From Metarhizium brunneum (taxonomy: Eukaryota > Ascomycota > Sordariomycetes > Hypocreales > Clavicipitaceae), in contig NC_089422.1 in NCBI RefSeq assembly GCF_013426205.1, positions 4,650,001 through 4,714,000 on the forward strand: a stretch of 64,000 nt of DNA, given 5' to 3'. The notes beneath the pieces are model-generated. The model did no database searches. It had not been told where the DNA came from and saw only the letters and a program-made list of their open reading frames with translations. The position numbers and the translations under genes are program-made. This document shows, one piece after another, positions 48,629-60,800 of this stretch (within the stretch, counting starts at the first letter, position 1; every line of letters starts with the position of its first letter).

Positions 48629-50180
48629 GCCAGCAGGAGGAGGCTGTCAAAGCCTTAGAGAAAGGGAAAAGCAAAGAATCCGCCCCAACACAACACAACA
48701 CGACTGTGGTCGCGGCGCCCAATCACCTGCGGGAGCACACGGTAACTTGGCTTTTATCGGATTCGTAAAAGTGTATTTTGCGTGGCCGTTTTCTCCAAAC
48801 TTTGTGGACTGTTAATTAATTTCAACCGTCGTCGATTTTCTCACAGAATTGGAGTGTAATAGTAAGTGGGAGCCATCAAGTCACGATGACTCCACCGCAG
48901 ATATAAAAAGTTGCCAGTCCCGCAATCGTAATAGACGGCAAAGCGAATTGACCATAAATAGTTGTCAAATAGACGTGAACCTGACGTCGTAATTTCGAGA
49001 ATTGAGCTCTCAACTGTTTGTTGGAAAGAGGTGGCGACAGCGGCGGCGGTTGGCAGAGTATTGTATGTGCAAACAGACTTGTTTGGCAGAGAATGGCCAC
49101 AAGTACTGGTGCCGGCCGTCACACAAAGAAAAGAGCACCGACGACAATTGTGACAAAGACCGTGGCGTCGTTGGTCTCTCCGAACGACGAACAATGTTTT
49201 GTGGTTCCACCGGAAATACGCAGAGGAAAACTAAGGCAGGGTGTCATGAACACCCGGGGTACTGGAATGTAGAATAATCAGAGCCGTCGTCGTTTTCAGG
49301 TGCAAGAGCGAGCATCACAGAAATGGAGGAATGGAAGAGGAGGGAAAGAATATCGACCAAACGAAGCAGGCCAATTGTTGGTCATACCCATGAGCTAAGT
49401 AAAAAAAAAAAAAAGCCCTCAGCTCCGAGTAAACGCGTCAGAAGCGCATGGAACCGTCGCGTGCAAGCATCTTGTCGGAGAGGATGCTTGTCCGGCATTG
49501 TGCACTCGAGCACTTTTTCCTCAATTCAGCCAGTGGGATAGAATTCTGCTGCAAGCAACCAGGCACGACCAGGAACAAGCTTCCTTGCATTTGGGGACCC
49601 AGAACCGGGGGTATTGTGGGCCAGGCCGTTGGCAGGCGGGGAAGGAGCGCGGCGCCAAGAGGAAACAAGGACGTGAGACGGCAGAAGCCTGTTAGACATT
49701 AGACATACTGGCCGCGTACTGTATACATGTTTAGAAGTCGTGTCCTGTATATGACCCAGAGTATCCGGTACCTCAGCGGACTTTACCAGCAACGAGCACC
49801 CCAACTGCTCCTTCCCACCAACATCCGATTGGAGACATGAGTCGATGCCTGTTCCTGACACTTCGGTACTCCATGCTACTGGTGGGCGCACAGTTGAAAC
49901 GCAACCTGGGGATGTGAGGCGCGCACGAGCAGCTAGGCTCTATACTGGCAACCTGACGTTTCAAAAACTGCAGCAAACACAAAGCGCAGATCCTCCCCCG
50001 AGGTCCAAAGTGGGAGGAAAGCCTGGTGGTTTGATTTTTTTTTCTTCCCCTGGTTCAAAAGGGACAGAGGAAAGCAGTCACGAAACATCAAAACTTACAG
50101 TGCGTGGAGCCTCGTGGCGGCTCATGGGGCACTAGCCCGGATCTAGGCACAAGTTTCCACATGTGCAGTCTATTGCGACT

Positions 50181-50220
50181 CGCTGGGGCCCGCTGGAGCC
50201 CGCTGGAGCCCGCTGGAGTT
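50181..50220. repeat. 10-bp tandem repeat, four copies
   Basis: Unit CGCTGGAGCC, with the first copy CGCTGGGGCC and the last CGCTGGAGTT. Not in a supported gene. Confidence 0.9.
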
Positions 50221-51281
50221 TGGATGGCTTTACCGGAGCAGGTGTCGTCTTTCAGCACGTTGCTAGGCGGCAACCTCTGTTGCACGCACCAACGCTCTAG
50301 TGAGCCCAGAGCCATACCTCACGGGCTCCTAGGCAAACAATGCACAAATCAGATTGACACCAAGACCACCCTGGTCAATAAACAACCATAACAGAAACAG
50401 AAACAGAAACAAAAACAAAAAACAAAAACAACAAGCAAATAGCTTAATGATGTAATTCTTTTTTTCCCGGGCTACACGAGCTGGACCTACAATGCAAATA
50501 TTATCCTGCGCATGCCTACACCCTTTCCAAGGTGGCCTCAATGATGGCCAGGGCCTTATTAGCCGACACTGGGTGGAAAGGATCAACCAGTCGACATGGT
50601 GCAACAAATGTCCCTGCATATTTCATCACGTACAGAGTTCAAAACGTGGTGTGAGCACCGCATACTTCAAGCCACTGATGGCCATGCAAAAAACTCTGCA
50701 ACTACCACGTACTACATCATACCCGGTAACTACGGATGTTCCACCGGCTCGTTGCCAATTTAAAACGAAGAAGCTGGAGGAAGCACGTGTTTTAGTCCCA
50801 CAGGATTGATGAACCTGGTTCCTGGCCCGGCCGGTAGTGGGTGCAGACGGCCAAGCCAGGTGGAAGGTGAACAGTTTGTAGTACTAGTAGTAGTGTCAAG
50901 TTATTGCTTACGAGCAGGGCGAGGCGTAATGAGATGCATATCTGGCATGATCAATCTGCATGTACTTGGGCTGCCGTTGCAATCCTACTTACTTACCAGA
51001 CAAGTTTTATCACGGTACCGCCCGCGACAGCTCGAGCCCTGCCTGCCCAGGGGGTCAAACACAGATTCTTGCTCCCTTCCAGCATCTGATACCAGACATA
51101 CATATGTACAAGGTAGCTACTTAAGTACTTTAGGAAGGTACTACTGAGGGAGGCAGATTGCAGGAGCAATTGTGCACGTACGACATGTTGTATATAACCA
51201 CGGAGTATATGTACTCTGTATTTCCTTAGAATGGAGTAATGGGTGCAATTGCAAGGTCGCAACCTCGAGTATGGTTACTTT

Positions 51282-51303
51282 ATGCTAGTAGTAGTACTAG
51301 CAT
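51282..51303. repeat. Hairpin: 9-bp inverted repeat, 4-nt loop
   Basis: ATGCTAGTA, loop GTAG, TACTAGCAT. It has the same arm and loop lengths as the hairpin at 6604-6625 but a different sequence. Confidence 0.8.
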
Positions 51304-52083
51304 GTCCTCGTGGGCTTCCAATGTTCCTACTGCCCACTCGAGCACCCTGCATACAATAAAGTGCGGCGTGCCCACTTGGCCGTTGAAAACAACAAGTCTG
51401 ATTACTTTCATCTTTTGCGTTTCTATACGCAATTGCCTCGACAACAGCCGTGGTCCATCATACCAAGGCGATGACAACGGAAATGATGATACGGTGTCAT
51501 CATTCACGACAAACCAGACTAACAAACTAAGCCGTCCTTGACGCGTCGCTAGCTCTAGCTCAGCTCACCTCGACATCCAGAAATACCAGACGTGGATGGA
51601 ATCGGCAGCGGTAACTGGGACTACACCAAGAACCCCAATGGTGCCAAACGCAGGGAGCCGATGCGTTCAGCCGACACAATATGTACTATGATGCACGATG
51701 CACAATGCACAATGCGCAATGCGCCTCTCGAGTCTTGCTTCGCTGCAGGCCCAGAAATTACAACATGTAGGGCTGCTGGGCCGTGGAAGACGGTTGGCGG
51801 TCAGTCATTGCCTTTGACCCTTTTACCCCCGAGACAAAGTGTGTGCCGGCAAAGTGGGCAAATGCCCCGGCAGAAGGAAAAGTCAAAAAAATGGTCAGGC
51901 ATTTGCCGATCACAATCAAGATGACAATTCATCTCATGATTAACTACCCCACACCAAAGAACAGGTTCATGATGAATGAGGTCTCAGTCACTGCTGATTG
52001 TTTACTGCGTAGTTCTTTGAAGAGTAAAACAGTCCTTATCCGGAGACCGGCAACAAGGCGCGACAACAGCACTATGCCCCGCA

Positions 52084-52103
52084 GAATGTCAATATTGACA
52101 TTC
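52084..52103. repeat. 20-bp perfect palindrome
   Basis: Half-site GAATGTCAAT and its complement, centred on ATAT. The half TATTGACATTC recurs at 52166-52176. It lies about 1.15 kb upstream of the photolyase start. Confidence 0.9.
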
Positions 52104-53253
52104 ATGTCGAGTCCCGTGTAGGATTATTGCCTACCTAGGTAGTGCACTCCGTAGTGACGTACACGTATTGACATTCTACAGCATTGTGATGCTTGGCGTT
52201 GCTTACTTATGCTGGCGATGAAGTGGGCAGTGAGTGAGTGGCATGGTGGGGCTTCTAGGGTTGGTCAACCTTGGCTTCTGGTGTGAGTGGGTGCCAGAGA
52301 CTGACTGGCAATCAAAAGTTGTATTATATTGTCATGCAATGCGTGTACTTGCGCTTGCTGACCTTGGGTCTTTCCAACCTTGGTGGCCATGGACCTCGTC
52401 ATACACCGTGAGCAAGACCATGACCAGGACGTCGCCGCATGACCTGGCTGCACGGCTGCAGTGGCGGCGATGGCTGAACGACGCACGATTGGTCCAACGC
52501 GAACGTGCTGGCTCAAGGACTAGTAAGTTATTTGAAGACTATTTTCGTGTTTCTAATAACAGCTGACTGCCTTTCTAGGTATGGGGTGGTGAACGCGTGT
52601 GTGAAGCACAGACTATGTCAATAGACAGCTTTGAGGGTTGCTCGTGCCAATGATACGGAATAGACAGGCTCTCAACGCCGCACACAAATACTCCTGCTAC
52701 CACTCCGTACTAGTATCGCCGGGCTTTACCAAGCAACTGGGCAGAAGTATTAGGTACAACAGATCTTGAGTGTTCAATCTCGCAAACTGCCGATGCTAGC
52801 TTGCTGGTCTTGCTGACCTCGATTTCCGGGAACCCGAGCATCCCACGTCATTCGCCCAGTGCCTGCAGAAGTGGGTCACTCTCCTTCCGCACATCTGATG
52901 TCTTAAGATGCCATCGATCCAGGCCATTGGGCAGCCACTTGAGCATCTTGAGGGGCACCAGCGTACTGACATCATGACTATCAATCTTCCTTCTTTTCTT
53001 TTTTTTCGTTTTGACTTTTGCTTTTTACCAATATTACATGCATGTAGGTTCTTGAGGGGGAAATGGATCATTTCTACGACGTGTAAAAAACAATGTCTCG
53101 ATCTTATATCTAAGTCTAGTTTCACAAACCAATTTACCGAGTACTTTCGTACTTTTGTACATTCATTCAGATTAGCGAAATTAACCAGACCAAAAGAGCC
53201 TTTTCCATCTGGACAACTTTCAAAACACGCATCGAGACAAGGCGGCCGATATC

Positions 53254-55178
53254 ATGACTAAGCCAAGGGTCGTGTATTGGTTCCGAACAGACCTCCGACT
53301 TCACGATTCTCCCGCATTGAAGGCCGCGCTAGATCTGGAGCCAGATGTTCTGTGGCCGATATTCACCTGGGATCCGTACTATGTCTACAGGGCGAGGGGA
53401 GGCACAAATAGATGGCAGTTTCTGTAGGTCAGCCGCGAACACACTTCAACTCCGTAGACAATTCGCCGCCTGTGTCCATGGTGCTGATCAGGAATCACAT
53501 TAGCCTCGACTGTCAGAATGACCTGTCCAGCTCCATCACAAAACTAAACGCCAAGTCCAAGCTCTTTGTCCTCCGAGAAGCGCCCCAGACTCTGTTCCCC
53601 AAGCTCCTCAAAGCCTGGAAAGTCACGCATCTCGTCTTCGAGAAGGACACCGATGCATATGCACGGCAGCGTGACGGCGTCGTCGCCAAGGCAGCCAAGG
53701 CAGCCGGCGTCAAAGTCGTCATCCACTCTGGCAGAACCCTCTGGGACAGCGACGAGATTGTCGCCCACCACGACGGCAAGCCAACCATGTCCATGACGCA
53801 GCTGCTCTCGGCTGCAAAGAAGGTTGGCCAAGTCCCCCGGCCGATAGCCGCGCCCAAGAGTCTCCCGGACCCGGGCGATATGCCGCTCGACTTTGAGCAG
53901 CACGTGCCCAGCAGCGTTCCAGATGTGAATGCGCAGACGAGGGAGAAGAAAGACACGGCGTACAAGAGCATCGCCGGGCCCAAGGGCGATTTCGCCATCG
54001 AGACGCTGGAGGAGCTTGGGTTTCCGGCGGCCACGACTCCCTACAGGGGAGGGGAGAGCATTGCGTTGAAGAATCTAGCCGATATTATCAAGAAGGAAAA
54101 GTATACAGCCACGTTTGAGAAGCCAAAGACCAGTCCGGCGCAGTTTGAGCCGCAGTCGACCACGTTGCTCTCGCCGTTTCTTCACTTTGGTGCCCTGTCC
54201 GTCAGGGAGTTCTACTGGCGGGTGCAAGACGTGGTCGAGGCCTACGGGAAAGGGGCATCGACCCCTCCGGCAAGCTTGACGGGCCAGCTCATCTTTCGGG
54301 ATATGTATTTCGCCGCGCAGGCGGCCGTCGGTGCCAAGTTTACGCAGACGGCTGGGAACCCGTACTGTCGTTTTATACCCTGGCACCTGCCGTCGGAGAG
54401 AGACTCGCAGACCGGTCTTGTGACCGACAAGTACACAGTTGACTCGGACGATGCCGAGAAGTGGTTCCAGCGATGGAAGCGAGGCGTTACGGGCTTCCCC
54501 TGGATAGACGCTCTTATGCGCCAGCTCCTCCACACGGGTTGGATACACCACCTTGGCCGTCATAGCCTAGCGTGCTTCCTTACCAGGGGAGGATGCTACG
54601 TCGACTGGGAGAGGGGCGCAGAGGTCTTCGAGGTGCACCTGTTGGATCACGAACCTGCCTGCAACGCGGGCAATTGGCAGTGGTTGTCGTGTACGGCTTT
54701 CTTCTCGCAGTATTTTCGGTGCTACAGCCCCGTTTCCTTCGGGCAGAAGTGGGATAAGAACGGAGATTTGATTCGCAAATGGGTCCCGGAGCTGAAGAAT
54801 TTGGATTCCAAGTACATATATGAGCCGTGGAAGGCGCCGATTCAGGATCAGAAGAAGGCGGGCGTGAGGGTGGTGGGTGATGGACTAGGTGACCAGGAGC
54901 AGGGGACCTATCCGAAGCCAATGTTTGATTTTGGGAAAAGGAGGGAGACTTGCATCAATGCCATGAATATTGCGTATGGAGTCGGTTTGTATGGGGATGA
55001 CGAGAGGGTCCTGGATGGTTCGTGGAGAGAGCTGTTTGAGGGAAAGGGAGGGGAAATGATGGAAATGGTTGCGAGTGACGATGGGGAGAACGCGGACGAA
55101 GGGGATGAAGATGTCGGAGACAAGAGGAGGAGGCGGAAGGGGGAGGGCGGTAATGGTGTTAAAAAGCAAAAGAAGTAG
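53254..55178 (+). CDS. PHR2: (6-4) photolyase / cryptochrome family
   Basis: FAD enzyme that reverses UV (6-4) photoproducts with blue light in the nucleus; some fungal members act as cryptochromes. Exons 53254..53423 and 53504..55178, 614 aa. The intron (GTAGGT donor, CATTAG acceptor) joins NRWQFL to LDCQNDLSSSITKLN. The N-terminal antenna domain begins RVVYWFRTDLRLHDSPAL. The FAD/helical domain has LIFRDMYFAAQ, FPWIDALMRQL, then WIHHLGRHSLACFLTRG at about 400-415, where the paired histidines typical of (6-4) enzymes are kept. It continues NAGNWQWLSCTAFF, YSPVSFGQKWDKNGD and KYIYEPWKAP, matching the (6-4) clade rather than CPD-I. The C-terminal DKRRRRKG..KKQKK is a probable nuclear signal. 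The symbol follows entomopathogen usage. Its stop is 104 bp from that of the convergent TPR-like gene. Confidence 0.9.
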
Positions 55179-55282
55179 AGTTGGAATCATGATGGAACAT
55201 GGCCAAGGTATAATCCAATAGATGTTTAAAAGAAGGCGTGGGGTGTTTCTAAATACAAGATTGAATATATGTCCAAGTCTAA

Positions 55283-56354
55283 TTAATATTCAACCCGCCC
55301 GTCTGCGAGTTTCGACCACTCCATCGCCCACAACCTCCTCTCCTCGCCATCCTTCTCACCGCCAACCGCCTCCAGCTCCAACTCCATCTCTGAAAGACGC
55401 GTAAACATATCCCTCCTCCCATTGCACGCAGCCGTGTACATCCTCTGCCGTGCCTCATCCGCGTCACTACCTCTGAGCATCTCAGCCAACTCCATATCAG
55501 CCTCAACAAGCCCTTCCTGCGCCAATTTCTCAAACAGCCCCCGGGCGTCGTCGACTTTGCCCATCTTCAAGTATGCCCTCCCCAGACACAACCGACAATA
55601 CGGTCGCCATTCAAACCGCGGGCTCAGCTTCAGCGCTTTTGTCAACACGGCGGCGGCGGCATCCAGCCGTCCCTGCTCCAGCAGCAACTCCCCCTCGGCA
55701 GTAAGCGCATCCGCATCTTTACCACTAGAAACCAAGCCCTTGAAGCGTGCTTCGACCCTGCGCAGCTGCGGGACTCTGCCGTATGCCCCGGAGCGGACGA
55801 GTTGCCGGGCCAGAGAGAGCGTCGACGGACGGTAGCCCATTTCCGAGGCGGTTGACCAGAGGGCGGTGGCGAAGGCGTCTGCGCTTCGGGGCCCGGTGAT
55901 TTGCCGCATGATGCAGGCTACCTTGTGTAGAGTTTCTGCGGGGATGGCATCTTCTGGCGCCAAGTTAGCTTTTGCGGTTGGGAGCCGGCGAGGACCTTGG
56001 CGGCCAAGAGCTCGACGTACTGCCTGTGAATGAGGAGGTCCAGGGGGAAGACCCTCGGTTGATTGCGTCGGAGAACTTTTGAGCGACGCGGTAGTATTCC
56101 TCTGGGGAGAGGTCTGTGAATGAGCTGCCGTTGCGCGAGATGACGCTCTCGAAGGAGCTGAGTGGAATGTCTGATAGAGTGAATACGTCGGCGTAGGAAG
56201 GGGCTTTGGGGGGAGAGCGAGAAGCAAACGATTGCGTTTTCTGGAGTCGTTGAATTGTGGACGGATGGATGTGCGTTTTTGACAGTATAGGAATTATACT
56301 GGCTGATAAAGGGCGGGTGAGTGCGCATGGCGATAGAGCACGTCTAACGGCCAT
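55283..56354 (-). CDS. TPR-like, probably mitochondrial protein; frame problem in the middle
   Basis: The N-terminus (56354 down to about 56052) begins MAVRRALSPCALTRPLSAS, a likely mitochondrial presequence, and runs in one frame to FSDAINRG. The C-terminal part (about 55970 to 55283) runs in another frame from DAIPAETLHKVACIM through TPR/Sel1-like helices (LLEQGRLDAAAAVLTKAL, YCRLCLGRAYLKMGKVDDA, GLVEADMELAEML) to GRVEY. Between them a third frame reads LDLLIHRQYVELLAAKVLAG with strong coding character. Without base loss, a GTACGT..CTAAC..CAG intron (about 72 bp, near 56015-55944) joins the outer frames but discards that helix. With two one-base losses, all three parts form one protein. Function is unknown. 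Confidence 0.65.
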
Positions 56355-56908
56355 TTTGATAGCACAACGATAGTAAAGAGGGTGTGGTTTGGGGGGGATA
56401 TGGTTTTAATCTGGCATTGGATCAGCTACTACCAGTTCAATAATGCCCCTTTATGCGAAGAAATGACAGAAATAGAAAAAAAATCTGCAAAATTAAGCAG
56501 GGACAATTTTCAGTGAAACGTTTGAAACAAGTTGGTCGTAATTCATTCCCAAAGCTGGTATTGTAATCTTGGAGAAAGAGTCCGGTCTGGTGCATCTCCA
56601 GCTCCGCCGACTCCACCGACCAATCACAGCGCTCTACGCCGCGCCGTTCCGACCGTAGCGACCCACTAAATTTTTTTGATATCAAAAAAGTCGTCTCAAT
56701 TCAACATGGTATGAACATCTTTTCATCACAGGACCATTCCACAACACACAAATACTCAAGGGCAGGTTGAGCAAAATAATACTTGAATCAAACCTATTTC
56801 CACCCACCTCTTATTCTCTCAGGGCCTTTAGACAGGAGCTACTTCCTCCCCGGGATCAGACCACGCCACAAGACATCTCAGCGAGAAACTCACTGAGGCA
56901 CATCGACA
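56355..56908. promoter_or_regulatory. Divergent promoter, TPR-like gene / UTP16-like gene
   Basis: 554 bp between the start codons of two divergent genes. The plus-strand gene may have a leader intron near 56710 (ATGGTATGA), but this is not decided. Confidence 0.45.
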
Positions 56909-57826
56909 ATGCCCGTCGAAACGCGCAAGCGAAAGGCCATGGCCCAAGCAGCCATTCAAAGTGCCCAACCTGCGCCCTCGCCGCCCACAAGCACCACCAA
57001 ACGACAGAGGAAGCTGCCCGTGCGGTCAAAGGACGACGCTCCAGAGCAAAAGCCAGAGGCGACCACGGCGGCGAGCAAGAGGAGCAACGTCATCACGTTT
57101 GACGACGACGGCAATGCAGACCGGGAACCAGTCGTTCCCGCTAAGCCCGTCGAGGCCTCAAAACCAGCCCAGCAGGAGGAAGAAAGCGATGGTGATGAGG
57201 CTCCCGAGGCAGTGTCCACCGCCATGGTGGCAGTTGAGATGAAAAAGTCTGCGCAGGCGGAGAAGAAAGCTGCTCGAGAGTATGTATCTTTCCCTCTCAC
57301 AGTACTATTCAATCTACTATTCTTACCAATTATTCTATGATCAATGGACGATTACAGCTAACTAGGAGCTAGACAAGCAGCCGCTGAAAAGCAGAAGCGG
57401 CAGCAACGAGATGCCCTATTCAAACAGCAAGCTTCACAGCGAAAGGCTGAAACTCGGACTGAAAAAGTCCCAGCATCAATCCAAGAAGTTTCTGCCAGGA
57501 AATTGTCTGGAAAGATGGTTATCCCTAGTGTCCTACCTGCCGAGTTCCTGACAGACTCGGACAGCGAGGAGGAAGATGATGCAGAGTCCTCACTTGGACA
57601 AGACTTGCCCCGCAAGAGAACGGTTTCGGGCGTTGAGAAGCGGATGTCGAGAGATGGAAGGGGTCCTCGCGACGAAGTCATTGGGTCTACGGTGTATAGA
57701 ATCTCCAAGAAGGTCGACGGGAGGCTGGCGCCCAAGGCGAGGAAGTATTCGAAAAGTAGCAAGGATATTCTGCTAAAGAGGGGGAGAGCGCCTGTCCAGG
57801 GGCGATCTGGGTTCTTCAAGAAATAA
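56909..57826 (+). CDS. UTP16: U3 snoRNA-associated protein, Bud21/Utp16 type
   Basis: Predicted nucleolar component of the U3 snoRNP (small-subunit processome) for 18S rRNA maturation. Exons 56909..57279 and 57373..57826, 274 aa. The 93-bp intron has a GTATGT donor, GCTAAC branch site and CTAG acceptor; it joins KKAARE to QAAAEKQKRQQRDALFKQQ in phase 2. The N-terminus is basic (VETRKRKAM, TKRQRKLPVRSK). Then come acidic patches, a Lys/Glu helical segment, and the conserved C-terminal block with LPAEFLTDSDSEEEDD, VYRISKKVDGRLAPKARKY and a GRSGFFKK end. This pattern fits the small U3_snoRNA_assoc family, a recognition by pattern only. A CTAAC and two nearby AGs (TAG at 57365, TAG at 57372) leave some acceptor choice; the chosen one keeps frame. 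Confidence 0.8.
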
Positions 57827-60800
57827 CATACATATACTACTGGCCTGGGATTTGTTGCAGCTTAACCTGACTCGCTTTAGATGGCATCGTCTTGTTTTAG
57901 AACTGGAGCGCTTGGTATTTGGGTTTTCTTGATCAAAGGTTCTGACCTACCCTAAGGCATCCATGAGATCGTCACTACGACACAAGGTTGAAACGCGAAT
58001 CAATCGAACCACACTGCGATCGCTTGCCGTCCCAAAATTAAGATTTGCATCGAAACAGGTTTTTTCTTTTGCATGGTGTGTTGGTGGCCATCGACCGTGA
58101 TGGTCTCCCGATTGTGAGATTGCTCATATTGAAAATCCTCCGAATGGTCGGTCGTCCATGCACTCCGCCGAATGGAACATACTGCCAGTTCTACAAGCAA
58201 GCAGTTCCTTGACAACAGCCCTGCCGCCCCCAAATCTGCGGCTCGTACCCCAGTCGAGACGTTGATCCGTGCATGAGCTCGAAGTTGCGCTCGCGGACAA
58301 CGAGAAATGTTTAGTTTAAAAACGCACTGCGTATAATCCGCGACGGGGCATTGAAGCCTAGTCTGACCGCGTAATATGCGCCTCCTCGGCCATAATGACC
58401 TGCAGCAATTGTCGTCGTACTGCAGCAAAAGGAACCACCAAGAGGTTGCGTCATTTTTAGTTACCATCTTGGGCTGGCGATCACACGGATGGGGGCTGCG
58501 GCGACGGAACGAATCACTCGAGAGCGCATGAGCCGTCTGGGGGCCTTTTTCATCTCGTTAGGAAGCTGGTGAGATTGTGTTGCTACCCCTTGGATGGTGA
58601 TATTGCTTGCGTTCGTTGAAGCTGAACAGCATGCCGCAAGCAAAGCATAGGCATATACTACAAGTGTCCCTCCCACCTTGAGGCTATTTATAATAACAGC
58701 CTTGTGCTATTCGGGCGTAGTATTTTGTACAGGGCATGCATGGTCGACAATAAGCAACAACTAGATGGGCAGCTTACAGTGTCCATTTTCGTTGCCCATT
58801 GCCAAGCACATCCTTCAACATGTCCAGCACCTCCACGCGATGTCACAGTAAGCCACACGCGGGTACCTTTGCGCAATACTGTTTGCTTTAGCTCTTGCAT
58901 GAAGGGAATTCGGAGAGGCGGAGGACTGAAACTCGGATCATGGACAAGGAAAACAAAAAGTCGTCGACCAAAGGTGACGACAAGGAACTATCTGACCAGC
59001 TGTATCAGGCAGGTTCCGGTAGCCGCGACTCCAAAATTCATGTCATCCAACCACATGCTATGTCAATTGCATATTGAGCTGTCAAACGGCTGTGTCAACA
59101 GTTCCAAGGCCCGTATGTACATACAATACATGTTGAGAATCAGGCTGTCGTCTCCATCTCACCCTTCATCGTCACTAGTCGGAGGGACCCGAAGGCGTCT
59201 CGAAGCATAGCTAAACTTAGTTCTTCAGGCACGGACAATGTCCACTGTATAATTTCCCCATCTCTTCATGCATACCGATATGGGTTGTACGGGACAAAAC
59301 TGTTGGGCTTCTTCGCATGCTAAGTGGAAAGCGAAAGCCGGACTGTGGCTGACTGCAACAAGGATACAGGGTCTTTGCGCGGAACCAGCCAGGGCTCAAT
59401 AAAGAGTTTTGCCATGCATACGGAGCACGATGCGGAGCGATTCGGTCAACCGCTAGCCCGAGTTGGAAGCGTTTCCTGTTGGTTGCGGCAACTGACTCTG
59501 TCAGACTCCGTATTTTGTCTTGTAACTTGTATGTAGGCCCAATGTTGTATGTATATTGCAACTTGTCTTGTTTAACACTTGGTGGGCCTGCTGAAAGGGG
59601 TAAGTATAGTAATCAACTAATTGCATGTCCTTGTCCGTTGCTGCTGATCTGGACTGTCGCAACAGGGTCGAATTTGTGTCTCCAAGAAGCTGTCGCGAGG
59701 CCGGTTCACTGTCAACGGACAAAGGGTTAGTTGGCTTGCTGTTGAATATGTACTACCAAACCCGGTGCTTGATACCAGCGTGGACTCTCACAAAGCCAAC
59801 CATGCAGGTCAAGGTCTGGACTCTGGGCTACGAAGAGCGGTGCGTCATTACCGTTGCAAAAGCCGAGGCGCAAGTAAAGTCAATGAGTGAATCTGTTAGC
59901 CGTCTTCCTGATAGTATTAGGGAAACCAGCAAGCGATTGGGCGGCTTCTCCTTTCAGTCCACAACCGCTAATCGTCGATCTATTGGAGTTGCCGTGCACG
60001 GATGTTGGAATTACCTTTTCTTGTGGAGAGTCGCATCTAACTTGCACCGTCTAGTCTGTCTGAATTATCCGTCCGGTCCACTAGAAACTGACTCGCGACT
60101 GACTGTGTAAGCCAAGTAGAATCAATTTCATGTTATTCCCCGTCTCTGAATCTGTTCATCACGCCTAAAAGGAGACACAACACCTGTATATACATGGCCT
60201 GGTCTGCGAGCAACATCTGGAAGTGCTTTGTGATCCAGAACGGGTTGGTCAGATGTGGTCAGATGCTATCGAGGGCTTTAAACAACGAGGCTAGTTTCAG
60301 GATTCTTCCAAATGGAAACCAGGCTGTTTCGGCGCTGGTCTGACCACTTGTGTCAACATCAACTGAACGGGGGCGCAAGGCCGTGTTGGAATTCGCCTCG
60401 GCATAATAATCCGCATTCGCTAATAAATTCCGACAGATTGTTAGGCCAGAGGGATTGCTATAGAGGGCTTGCTCTAATGCTAGGGACTGAGCTCATTTCA
60501 GATGTTCCGTATCATCCCGACGCTGAGGTTACCATTGGATGTCGATAGTTTGCCAACACAACGTCATGACGCAACCCACAGAGGCCGGATGTACACCCAG
60601 CGACGGAAGATGCTGGGAATCGCAATGTGCAGCCTCTGGGAAGACTCTAGTCCCTATTGCTTGGCCTCACGAGCAATACGAAAGATGCATGAAGCGAGGC
60701 TATTGGCCATACCTGTAGGCGATGGCTCCTGGCCAAGTGAGCCTCAAAGCCAGTGGACTGATAGTCTTTTGTGATACGTGTACCCCGCAAACAGATAGCA

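Larger units (their letters stand above)
48629..53253. other. 4.6 kb gene-free region
   Basis: From the promoter of the tetraspan gene to the start of the photolyase gene. Only short frames on both strands, none with family features. It contains a 14-base A run at 49401-49414, a 10-bp tandem at 50181-50220, an A/C-rich run at about 50385-50425, a hairpin at 51282-51303, an ATGCACAA-type tandem at about 51690-51723, a 20-bp palindrome at 52084-52103, and motif copies at 52146 and 52702. Confidence 0.5.

Noticed and set aside
59625..60110. 161-codon plus-strand frame
   Set aside because: No recognisable motif and no intron or neighbour support.
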